Assembly: GCA_016866575.1 (NCBI GenBank)
Contig: VGMA01000057.1
Location: 1-9,862 of the forward strand
From: Chlamydiota bacterium
GTDB taxonomy: Bacteria; Chlamydiota; Chlamydiia; Chlamydiales; VGMA01
Reading direction: 5' to 3'
Length of the DNA: 9,862 nt
The notes under the pieces are model-generated. The model was not told the origin of the DNA. It saw only the letters and a list, made by a program, of their open reading frames with translations, and did no database searches. Shown here in pieces: positions 1 through 5,189 of the stretch (within the stretch, counting starts at the first letter, position 1; each line of letters starts with the position of its first letter). A program made the translations under genes and the position numbers.

Positions 1-1
1 T

Positions 2-214
2 ATCTATTCGGATATGCTTCAAATTATGATGTTTACGCTCGTTCCAGCGGGAGTAATTACCTACTTGCCAGTTGAACTTATTAGAGCTTTTAGCTATGAA
101 AAATTGATCTATCTTATTTTGATATCTGCCTTATTCGTCCTTCTTGCATTTGTTTTTTTTGGGCTTGGACTAAGAAGGTACGAATCAGGCAATCAATTCT
201 CCATTAAGACTTAG
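2..214 (+). CDS. C-terminal end of a membrane protein, probably an ABC-2 family transporter permease (5' partial)
   Basis: The reading frame is open from the left edge, so only about the last 70 residues are present. They contain a hydrophobic stretch, a short polar loop (VELIRAFSYEK) and a terminal membrane helix rich in Leu, Phe and Val, ending in a basic cytoplasmic tail, FGLGLRRYESGN. A final helix followed by GLRRYxSGN is what I associate with the C-terminus of ABC-2/DUF990-type permeases, which form the membrane channel of an ABC exporter together with a separate ATPase. If so, the ATPase and the rest of the permease lie left of the window. The 3' end overlaps the convergent hsp20 stop by 11 nt, with no terminator between. 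The membrane-protein call is secure; the family call is moderate. Confidence 0.6.
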   Translation: MYSDMLQIMMFTLVPAGVITYLPVELIRAFSYEKLIYLILISALFVLLAFVFFGLGLRRYESGNQFSIKT

Positions 215-638
215 AGTGTACGGAAATCTTTCTTGGGGATTCCTTAGTCTTAGGCAAATTGATGTGTAAAATTCCATTTTTTAAATACGCGTCAGCATGA
301 GCTTGGTCTGGAATATCTTCCGGAACAGCAATTCTATAAGAAAAGCTTCTTTGGATTTTTTTGTAGTAACGGCGATTTTTGTCTTCTTCTTCGCTCTTTC
401 TTTCTCCCTTTATCCAAAGCACACCTTTTGATAGTGTTACCTCAATATCATTTTCGTGAAGACCTGGTACTGAAGCTTCTACGTAAAAATGCCCCTCATC
501 TTCACTGATCGATACATTTTCACCCATCTGATTGAGAGTAGCCATATGGTCTTTAAAAGGCTCATCAACAAGGTCAAAAAATGGTGACCATAGAGAGTGA
601 AACGGATTTTTTACTGTTACGTGTTTATTTTGAGTCAT
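204..638 (-). CDS. hsp20: Small heat shock protein, Hsp20/alpha-crystallin family
   Basis: This 144-residue protein is an ATP-independent cytosolic holdase that keeps unfolding proteins soluble for DnaK/ClpB-type chaperones. The alpha-crystallin domain runs from about residue 43 to 135. It opens with NVSISEDEGHFYVEASVPG, has the strand WIKGERK in the middle, and ends with the family motif NGILHINLPK. A C-terminal KISVHS supplies the IxI/V motif used for oligomer assembly. Length is normal for bacterial Hsp20. The start is set by a strong GGAGG at 644-648, 5 nt before ATG at 638; a TTG four codons upstream overlaps that ribosome site and is rejected. Upstream are a sigma-70-type promoter and a CIRCE operator, so heat-inducible control by HrcA is likely. 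The 3' end overlaps the convergent permease gene. Confidence 0.95.
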   Translation of the reverse strand: MTQNKHVTVKNPFHSLWSPFFDLVDEPFKDHMATLNQMGENVSISEDEGHFYVEASVPGLHENDIEVTLSKGVLWIKGERKSEEEDKNRRYYKKIQRSFSYRIAVPEDIPDQAHADAYLKNGILHINLPKTKESPRKISVHSKS

Positions 639-667
639 ATATACCTCCAATTTCTGTTTGTAACTTC

Positions 668-696
668 AATATAACCAACCTTCTTTTTTTAATCAA
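668..696 (-). promoter_or_regulatory. Sigma-70/sigma-66-type promoter of hsp20
   Basis: Reading the minus strand, TTGATT (696-691) and TATATT (673-668) are separated by exactly 17 bp. This predicts a transcription start near 661 and a leader of about 22 nt containing the GGAGG site. The -35 box shares three bases with the left edge of the CIRCE element, as expected for repression by promoter occlusion. No run was made with a promoter predictor; the call rests on two good hexamers at ideal spacing. Confidence 0.7.
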
Positions 697-720
697 GCAC
701 TTGAGCGCATAGAGTGCTAA
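694..720. promoter_or_regulatory. CIRCE operator (predicted HrcA binding site) controlling hsp20
   Basis: The sequence reads CAAGCACTT, nine bases, GAGTGCTAA. The CIRCE consensus is TTAGCACTC-N9-GAGTGCTAA. The right half matches 9 of 9 and the left half 6 of 9, all in the AGCACT core, with the exact 9-base spacer. HrcA is the CIRCE repressor conserved in chlamydiae, where it is known for the dnaK and groE operons. Here the site overlaps the -35 box of hsp20, placing this gene in the same heat-shock regulon. It is far (over 100 nt) from the start of the divergent gene at 824. Confidence 0.85.
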
Positions 721-760
721 ATACATAACTTAAGATACTATAGGTAAACGCTTTAAATAA

Positions 761-787
761 TTAGCAAATTACTTACATAATTGCTAA
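761..787. promoter_or_regulatory. Second CIRCE-like inverted repeat (degenerate HrcA-type operator candidate)
   Basis: TTAGCAAAT, nine bases, AATTGCTAA: the outer arms TTAGCAA/TTGCTAA are a perfect 7-bp inverted repeat. The whole element is 27 bp, exactly the CIRCE size and half-site spacing. It keeps TTAGCA and TGCTAA but lacks the inner CTC/GAG bases. It lies 37 nt before the ATG at 824 and is centred 67 bp from the good CIRCE at 694-720. It could be a low-affinity HrcA site, a site for another repressor, or a chance palindrome in AT-rich DNA. Confidence 0.4.
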
Positions 788-823
788 AAAATTAAAAAAT
801 AGAAGCAAAAGATAAGGTGTGAG

Positions 824-1378
824 ATGATCTTTTTTATGCCTTCTTTAGACGACATGCTCTACAGAGCCTCAATAGCAAAACGCCCCCCGAAGATGGTAGC
901 GCCCCCTCAATGGCTTCCTAACTTTATTAGGTGGCCTTTAAAAATTCTTTTCCATCCTTTTGTTTTATTGGATCAAATGGCCCAAAAGATCGCTAAAATG
1001 ATCATAAAACCTCCGTTTAAACAGATAGGTAAATGCAAAAAAAGGGGCAATTGTTGTCATTACATCCTTATGAAAAAATCAAAAGGCTTTTTGACCCACA
1101 TCGATCTTTTTTGGCAAACACAGGTAAATGGATTTTTTTTAAGAGAGAAAAATAGCTTTCTATACCAAGGAAAAGAGGTCTATGTTCTTGGTTGCCGCTA
1201 TCTTAAAGAAGATGGATCATGTAAGCATTATCGTTTTAGACCTTCTATTTGTCGCAACTGGCCCAAGATTGAAGTGTTTGGAGCTCCTCAAATGCTCAAA
1301 GGTTGCGGATTTCTAGCACAAGAGAGAGCTACGGGCAATGTCTGGGATTACAAATTCGACATCTACTCAGATTCATAG
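824..1378 (+). CDS. YkgJ-like cysteine-cluster protein (putative zinc- or iron-chelating domain)
   Basis: This 184-residue protein has cysteines at 71, 77, 78, 124, 133, 143 and 161. The CKKRGNCC stretch (71-78), followed by GCRYLKEDGSC and RPSICRNWP, matches the YkgJ/UPF0153 pattern, in which clustered cysteines are predicted to hold a metal ion or Fe-S centre. The biochemical role of the family is not firmly known. The N-terminal 65 residues are basic and partly hydrophobic (WLPNFIRWPLKILFHPFVLLDQ), perhaps a membrane-associating segment, which is more than the minimal domain needs. AAGGTG at 814-819 lies 4 nt before the ATG at 824 and supports this start over the Met five codons in. It is divergent from hsp20 and converges on the glycosyltransferase gene 17 nt away. 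Metal or redox chemistry is inference only. Confidence 0.72.
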   Translation: MIFFMPSLDDMLYRASIAKRPPKMVAPPQWLPNFIRWPLKILFHPFVLLDQMAQKIAKMIIKPPFKQIGKCKKRGNCCHYILMKKSKGFLTHIDLFWQTQVNGFFLREKNSFLYQGKEVYVLGCRYLKEDGSCKHYRFRPSICRNWPKIEVFGAPQMLKGCGFLAQERATGNVWDYKFDIYSDS

Positions 1379-1395
1379 ATTCAAGAGAGATCTTA

Positions 1396-2433
1396 TTACG
1401 ATTTAAGTAGGCTTTTTTCTAGCTCTAGAAGAAAATTTTGTATGGTGAATTTTTCTATAAAAATGGCATGGGCTTTTTTTGCAAGTAGCGCCGCTTCTTC
1501 TTGGTTTTCCCAAACCCACTCAATGAGTTGATCGACTGTTTGATATAAGTCTTCTTCGCTATCGTTTTGATCTATATAAAGAACAGAATCTTTGAATTCT
1601 TTTTGGATAAAGGGGTGTTTATCTGATATCACGACAGCGCTTGCAGCAACGGCATCGAAAAAGTGCTGAGAAGGTGTTTCTGAGCCAACTTGGTATTCAG
1701 AATGCAAAACTAGAGCAATTCCAGAACGGTGAATAGCTTCAATGACTTCGGTTGGATCTTGTTTTTTGATGTTTGCATCTAAATAACCAGAGCGCTCCAA
1801 CAACGAATGGAGTTTATTGAATGGAGTAAAAGAGCCTTTGTTATGTCCAATTTCGATCAAACGCCTTGCCTGAGGAGTGTAAAATTGAGTCGAAAAGGAG
1901 CTCCAGTACCAGGGTATGCAAAATGGGGAATTTTCCTTATAGAGATTTTGCAGTTTGCCAAGTAGATAAGAAGAACCCAAAATTCCTTCCCAGTTGTTAG
2001 GATCAAAACTTGCAGTAGATTCTTCAATACAATCAAATTCTCTAGGAGATAAGAGTAGAAACGTAGGTCTTTTTTCAGTAACCGGAAGATCTTTTGTCAT
2101 AGACAAAATGAAATTAGGTTGCACTTTTCTAACGATGTGAGACAGGGGATTCAATGGAAGCTTTTTGATGCATTCTTTAAGCCATCCTGAAGGGGTAAGC
2201 GATACCTCATATCCTTTCCAGCCTATGCTTTTTGCCGCATGCAAAACCTTAAGAGCATATTCTTTTTCTTCAATTCTCCCTCGATGGACGATCAAAAAGG
2301 TGTATTTTCCTTGTTCGTTTTGAGAAATCTGATGAAAATCAAAATGAGCGGTCCAAATAATATGACGTATTAGGGCAAAGACAAGAAGAACCAAAGCGCT
2401 AAAAATTAGCGTTGGCCAGTAGCGTTTAATCAT
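1396..2433 (-). CDS. Membrane-anchored glycosyltransferase-like protein (GT-B fold, group 1 C-terminal domain)
   Basis: The protein has 345 residues. Residues 7-25 form one hydrophobic helix after a short basic N-terminus (MIKRYW), so the catalytic part is probably tethered to the inner membrane. The C-terminal part, from about 230, carries GIALVLHSEYQVGSETPSQHFFDAVAASAVVISD followed by PFIQKEFKDSVLYID (quoted in two pieces across residues of that region). This is the arrangement of the nucleotide-sugar-binding half of GT-B enzymes such as CgeB-like and family 1-type transferases, in which an acidic/His loop precedes an 'A-S-A-V-V-I-S-D' strand. Donor and acceptor cannot be told; surface glycan or lipid modification is plausible. 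There is no Shine-Dalgarno before ATG 2433, and a TATACT box lies 7 nt upstream, suggesting a leaderless mRNA. Confidence 0.68.
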   Translation of the reverse strand: MIKRYWPTLIFSALVLLVFALIRHIIWTAHFDFHQISQNEQGKYTFLIVHRGRIEEKEYALKVLHAAKSIGWKGYEVSLTPSGWLKECIKKLPLNPLSHIVRKVQPNFILSMTKDLPVTEKRPTFLLLSPREFDCIEESTASFDPNNWEGILGSSYLLGKLQNLYKENSPFCIPWYWSSFSTQFYTPQARRLIEIGHNKGSFTPFNKLHSLLERSGYLDANIKKQDPTEVIEAIHRSGIALVLHSEYQVGSETPSQHFFDAVAASAVVISDKHPFIQKEFKDSVLYIDQNDSEEDLYQTVDQLIEWVWENQEEAALLAKKAHAIFIEKFTIQNFLLELEKSLLKS

Positions 2434-2766
2434 GAAGTTCAGTATAAATTTTTATGTTTTTTTTATAAAGATTCCTTTAGAGAATTTAGCGAAAATGATT
2501 TTGCTAACTCCTTCAATTACTAACGGAATCTATTTAGATTAAATTTAGGTATTGAAAACATTTTATTTCGATAAGACAAAAAAAGACGATTTTGTTTTTC
2601 TAAAATTGCTATTTATACGTGGGCATTTGGTAATAATTCATAAGTGCCATTTTAGGGAAGCTGGTATCGATTTTTCTATTCTAACAGAGTCCTTCGGCCT
2701 GTAAAAAACCTACTGCATAATTTTTTTTTCATAGCCGTTTTTTAGTAAAAATAGGATATTTTGGAT
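2434..2766. other. 333-base intergenic region between divergent glycosyltransferase and SET genes
   Basis: This is the only long gene-free stretch in the window. It is very AT-rich, with only 13-17 codon ORFs lacking ribosome sites on either strand. It holds a 22-nt near-palindrome at 2486-2507 (TTAGC...GCTAA arms, 9 bp including one G-T pair, 4-nt loop) with no T run after it. A possible promoter for the glycosyltransferase lies at 2441-2469, and a weak CATAAT box at 2716-2721 may serve the SET gene. No tRNA, repeat family or recognisable RNA was seen. Confidence 0.6.
2441..2469 (-). promoter_or_regulatory. Candidate promoter giving a leaderless glycosyltransferase transcript
   Basis: On the minus strand, TTTATA (2469-2464) and TATACT (2446-2441) are 17 bp apart. 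The -10 box ends only 7 nt before the ATG at 2433, so the predicted transcription start falls on or next to the start codon. No Shine-Dalgarno is present, which fits. The -35 match is weak (4 of 6) in AT-rich DNA, so this remains a candidate. Confidence 0.4.
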
Positions 2767-3354
2767 ATGGATTACAAAAAAAGCTGGCCTGACTATCTTC
2801 CTTTTTCTTCTTGTTCTCATAGTCATGAGCTACCTATGGAGCTTTTAAGGCTTTTGATGTTTAGCGCAAATGAGAGAAGCGTTGATAGCTCCCTTTTTGA
2901 AAAAAACAGGGTGCACGCCAATCTTTGTGTAGAAAAATTATCCCATTTTGTTCCAAACCATCCTCTTGCCAAACAAAGAACCCTATCGGGAAATGATCAG
3001 CATGGTGTTTTTGCAACTAAAGTTATACCTCAAGGAGAGGTGATAGGAGAATATGTAGGACGCATTTACTATTTTTCTTCTGAGGAAGAAAAGCTAACAC
3101 CTTTTTCTGAGTATAAATGGACGATTGTGCATCCTCATTATACGGTAGTGGTTGATTCACAGTATGGAGCAAATGAACTTGCCCTTATCAATGATTATCG
3201 AGGCATAGCAAATGGCCCTAACGTGGAGCCTTGCTTTGTTTCATACAAAGGCTCTAGGTACTTTAGTTACATAACAAGCCGTGAAATTTTCCCCCAAGAA
3301 GAGCTTTTAGTAGATTATGGGGATCAATTTTGGTCTTTAAGTCCTTCCTTATAA
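2767..3354 (+). CDS. SET-domain protein, putative lysine methyltransferase (candidate host-directed effector)
   Basis: The SET domain fills the last 120 residues of about 195. GVFATKVIPQGEVIGEYVG is the first SET motif, with the G-F-A turn and E-Y-V-G strand that bind S-adenosylmethionine. LINDYRGIANGPNVEP stands where NHSCxPN is usual. REIFPQEELLVDYGDQFW carries the final ExLxxDYG with the catalytic tyrosine. The His of NHS is replaced by Asp and an insert precedes PN. Chlamydia has a SET protein (NUE) delivered into host nuclei that methylates histones; this gene could be a relative, but no secretion signal can be confirmed. AGGA at 2753-2756 lies 10 nt before ATG 2767 and 4 nt before an in-frame TTG at 2761, so the start may be two codons earlier. 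It is followed, 59 nt on, by an operon of unknown genes. Confidence 0.88.
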   Translation: MDYKKSWPDYLPFSSCSHSHELPMELLRLLMFSANERSVDSSLFEKNRVHANLCVEKLSHFVPNHPLAKQRTLSGNDQHGVFATKVIPQGEVIGEYVGRIYYFSSEEEKLTPFSEYKWTIVHPHYTVVVDSQYGANELALINDYRGIANGPNVEPCFVSYKGSRYFSYITSREIFPQEELLVDYGDQFWSLSPSL

Positions 3355-3382
3355 GCTGTATTCAAATTGTCAATTTTGGATT

Positions 3383-3391
3383 TGCTATACT
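3383..3391 (+). promoter_or_regulatory. Extended -10 promoter for the 3414-4556 operon
   Basis: TGCTATACT is an extended -10 element (TGnTATAAT type) with no good -35 at 17 bp, which such promoters do not need. It predicts a start near 3398, just before the GAGGAG ribosome site at 3401-3406 and ATG at 3414. It suggests the unknown operon is transcribed separately from the SET gene, although read-through is possible because no terminator lies between them. Confidence 0.5.
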
Positions 3392-3413
3392 CCTTTAAAA
3401 GAGGAGATTTTTT

Positions 3414-3899
3414 ATGGAATTCAAAGTTGAGGAAATGTTCCAAACCGTTAAACATTTTGCTTATAAAGCAAATCATGAAAACTTCACGCACAAAGAAATT
3501 AAGCAGCAGCTCTTGCAGACTGCATTGCTAGAAGCAAGAAATGCAAGGTCTTGTGCAGGGCAAGTACGTTTTGTTCGCATCACAGAGCTTTTATACGAAT
3601 TTGTCCAGGGTCTATACCATCCTATCAATCATCCAGTTACTGATCTAGAAGTCTATTCTAGATCTATGCGTATAAGTAAAGGTGCTGATATAGCATGTCA
3701 TCTTCACCAAATTCTTAGCGCTCTAGAAACTACACATGCTTATACCCATTTTGCAAGAAAGTATGCTTTTTTACTTGGCATGGCTAAAGCAGACCTTATT
3801 TCCAAAAAAGGTGAAAGCCTTCTTTTTGTAGCGGATCTTTTTAAAATTTATTACGAAGCTTTTTCGCAGGTCATGGAAACATTTTGCGACTGTAAGTAA
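3414..3899 (+). CDS. Unrecognised 161-residue soluble, probably helical protein
   Basis: I do not recognise this family. The protein is free of signal peptide and membrane segments and is probably almost all alpha-helical. Several stretches look amphipathic, for example EIKQQLLQTALLEARNARS (about 28-46) and DLFKIYYEAFSQVMETF near the C-terminus. It is rich in His and aromatic residues and ends FCDCK, with two closely spaced cysteines. The start is firm: GAGGAG lies 7 nt before ATG and an extended -10 box is upstream. The stop is followed after 4 nt by the next gene, so the two are very probably translated as a pair. A lineage-specific chlamydial protein is a reasonable guess; no function is claimed. 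Confidence 0.8.
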   Translation: MEFKVEEMFQTVKHFAYKANHENFTHKEIKQQLLQTALLEARNARSCAGQVRFVRITELLYEFVQGLYHPINHPVTDLEVYSRSMRISKGADIACHLHQILSALETTHAYTHFARKYAFLLGMAKADLISKKGESLLFVADLFKIYYEAFSQVMETFCDCK

Positions 3900-3903
3900 A
3901 AAA

Positions 3904-4311
3904 ATGGAAAATCTTAGCTACAAATTTTTTGTTCCAGACACAGGTGGTCCTTTGACTAAAAAGGAAAAGGACCTTTTGTGGTCAGATAATCGCATGATTC
4001 AAAAGTTGTATCTTGCAGAGCTTGCTTTTTTAGAAATCAGCGATCAAGGTGATGTAAATCATGAAGTAGTAGGCTTGGGAAGCAGAAAATATATCGTTGC
4101 CGAGCTTGCTAATCATGAGCAAATCGCTCTTTTAGACGCATGTGATTATCGAAATCTACCAATAAATCAAGAGAAAAAGAAATATTTTATTGATGTCCAT
4201 TTTAAGCCTTTTTTTGGTGGCTTGATACCTAGAGAATATTTATTCAAGTCAGTAGGAAAAGAGGAGAGAAAGGTCAACTCATGTGTTTTATTTTCAGTAA
4301 TTTATAATTAA
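3904..4311 (+). CDS. Unrecognised 135-residue soluble protein
   Basis: I do not recognise a family. The protein starts MENLSYKFFVPDTGGPLTKKEKDLLW and has a mixed composition suggesting an alpha/beta fold (KYIVAELANHEQIALLDACDY, about 58-78; KKYFIDVHFKPFFGGLIP, about 91-108). No signal peptide, membrane helix or known catalytic motif is visible. It begins 4 nt after the stop of the 161-residue gene with no clear Shine-Dalgarno of its own, pointing to translational coupling and perhaps a stoichiometric partner. After its stop a good AAGAGG site opens the next small ORF, so the operon continues. Confidence 0.78.
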   Translation: MENLSYKFFVPDTGGPLTKKEKDLLWSDNRMIQKLYLAELAFLEISDQGDVNHEVVGLGSRKYIVAELANHEQIALLDACDYRNLPINQEKKKYFIDVHFKPFFGGLIPREYLFKSVGKEERKVNSCVLFSVIYN

Positions 4312-4326
4312 TAAAAAGAGGTTAGC

Positions 4327-4431
4327 ATGGAAAGGAAAGATCAAGATTTATTAGCAAAATCTAGTTGCGGGTGTAAAAATAAGGAAAGATGCACTGAATG
4401 TGTAGAGCTTATAAAAAAGCTGAAGAAATAA
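4327..4431 (+). CDS. Tiny cysteine-rich protein, 34 codons in the zero frame; may continue by -1 frameshift
   Basis: The peptide starts MERKDQDLLAKSS, continues CGCKNKERCTEC (cysteines 14, 16, 22 and 25), then VELIKKLKK and stops at 4429-4431. The CxC...CxxC pattern could bind a metal ion. The start is strong: AAGAGG at 4316-4321 lies 5 nt before the ATG. Near the end, the codons ATA AAA AAG contain A AAA AAG (4413-4419), the efficient bacterial -1 slippery heptamer. A -1 shift there leads into an open frame to 4556 and would give a 76-residue protein. It is the third gene of the 3414 operon. Whether the 34-residue form, the fused form, or both are made cannot be decided from sequence. Confidence 0.6.
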   Translation: MERKDQDLLAKSSCGCKNKERCTECVELIKKLKK

Positions 4432-4556
4432 AAATTTTGCTTTCACATACAGATCATGAAGATAAACATAGAATCGTTAAGTTCTTAATAGAAGATGCTA
4501 AAAAGCATAAGCCTGCTCAGCTACATAGAAAATTGCTGGAAATGATTTTTTCTTAA
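4398..4556 (+). CDS. Overlapping 52-codon ORF, probable second half of the frameshifted small protein
   Basis: This frame is open from just after a TGA at 4395 to TAA at 4554-4556. From residue 8 it reads AEEIKILLSHTDHEDKHRIV and then KFLIEDAKKHKPAQLHRKLL, ending EMIFS. This looks like real amphipathic helical protein rather than noise. Its own ATG at 4398 has only a poor ribosome site, and it overlaps the 34-codon ORF by 34 nt. Two explanations compete: it is read by -1 frameshifting at 4413-4419, or the gene lost one A from an ancestral A7 run and is split. A third, less likely, option is a separate short protein. Its stop shares TTAA (4553-4556) with the convergent DUF502 gene, which fits a genuine gene end. 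Confidence 0.5.
   Translation: MCRAYKKAEEIKILLSHTDHEDKHRIVKFLIEDAKKHKPAQLHRKLLEMIFS
4413..4419 (+). promoter_or_regulatory. A AAA AAG slippery heptamer, candidate programmed -1 frameshift site
   Basis: The heptamer is in the phase required for -1 shifting: the zero-frame codons are AAA AAG, preceded by the final A of ATA. It is the same heptamer used by E. coli dnaX. The -1 frame is open for a further 45 codons, while the zero frame stops three codons later. A purine stretch (AGAG, 4404-4407) upstream is a poor Shine-Dalgarno stimulator, and only a weak bulged hairpin (CTTTCA with TGAAG) lies downstream. Confidence 0.5.
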
Positions 4557-5131
4557 TTAGAAGCATCTCCTGGTGATCCAGCGGTGACAACTAAGCGTAG
4601 GGCCCGCTCTACGCTCATATCAATATAGCGAACTTTATCTTTTGGGATATAAATGGTCATACCACCTAATTGATAGCTAAAAGGTAAAAAGACAGCCACA
4701 TCATTAGAGGATGCTAAATCGCTCGGAAGATCCTCAAAGTTCTCTCTTGTAACTAGACCGATCAGTTTTGCGCCCATGAGCTCTACAACAACAACTTTGC
4801 CTGATTGCGCTTTGCCTCCTTGCTTGAAAAAGCTCATAAGATCGCATACAGAAGCATAAACTGTCTTAACTAGTGGAATCCTTTTGATCAATTTTTCTAA
4901 TGATCGCTGGATCTTTTGCATCAATAGGTTGTTGACAATCAATCCTATGATGAAAGTAATGACAAGAGCTACTAAAACGCCTAAACCCGGGAAATAGTGC
5001 TTTTCACCTAAAAGAGCAATAAGGGGTTTACGAAGAAGGCTTTCAAATTCTTGCCCAAGCCATATGATTACTAAAAATGTGATCGCAATAGGCGCGATGC
5101 AAAGAAAGCCTCGTAAGAGAATTTTACCCAT
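4553..5131 (-). CDS. DUF502 family inner-membrane protein
   Basis: This 192-residue protein has two membrane helices, about residues 8-26 and 48-70. The P-G-L-G before the second helix and the conserved RIPLVKTVYASVCDLM segment (84-99) after it are the marks of DUF502. A soluble C-terminal domain of beta character follows, including KVVVVELMGAKLIGLVTRE, DVAVFLPFSYQLGGMTIYIP and DKVRYIDMSVERALRLVVTAG. The family is widespread, including chlamydiae and plant chloroplast relatives, but its biochemical function is not settled. AGAGG lies only 2 nt before the ATG, closer than usual, but no better start exists. It is divergent from the cyclophilin gene and converges, sharing TTAA, with the frameshift ORF. 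Confidence 0.85.
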   Translation of the reverse strand: MGKILLRGFLCIAPIAITFLVIIWLGQEFESLLRKPLIALLGEKHYFPGLGVLVALVITFIIGLIVNNLLMQKIQRSLEKLIKRIPLVKTVYASVCDLMSFFKQGGKAQSGKVVVVELMGAKLIGLVTRENFEDLPSDLASSNDVAVFLPFSYQLGGMTIYIPKDKVRYIDMSVERALRLVVTAGSPGDASN

Positions 5132-5152
5132 AACCTCTTTGTAGTTTCCCAG

Positions 5153-5181
5153 TTGTTTTTTTTCAACACCTTTGGTATATT
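5153..5181 (+). promoter_or_regulatory. Candidate promoter of the cyclophilin gene
   Basis: TTGTTT (5153-5158) and TATATT (5176-5181) are separated by 17 bp. The -10 box ends 8 nt before ATG 5190, so the mRNA would have almost no leader and the first start would be leaderless. The -35 lies in GTTG-T8-CAAC (5152-5167), a small inverted repeat whose other strand offers TTGAAA towards the divergent DUF502 gene. Confidence 0.45.
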
Positions 5182-5189
5182 TTCGAGTT

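Noticed and set aside
639..650. TTG start four codons upstream for hsp20
   Set aside because: The TTG overlaps the GGAGG ribosome site that is ideally placed for the ATG at 638.
2701..2766. CATAAT box and TTCGGC as a SET-gene promoter
   Set aside because: The -35 match is poor and the box lies in an AT-rich run; noted in the intergenic entry only.
3390..3406. Hairpin CTCCTTT-AAA-AGAGGAG that would hide the ribosome site of the 161-residue gene
   Set aside because: Its 5' arm overlaps the -10 box and would lie upstream of the predicted transcription start, so it would not be in the RNA.
5130..5163. TTGAAA-N17-TACAAA promoter for the DUF502 gene
   Set aside because: The -10 match is only 4 of 6 and would place the start on the ATG although an AGAGG site is present upstream; too ambiguous to list.
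5172..5189. TTG start for the cyclophilin gene
   Set aside because: It lies in the probable -10 region and would add charged residues before the signal peptide, spoiling it.
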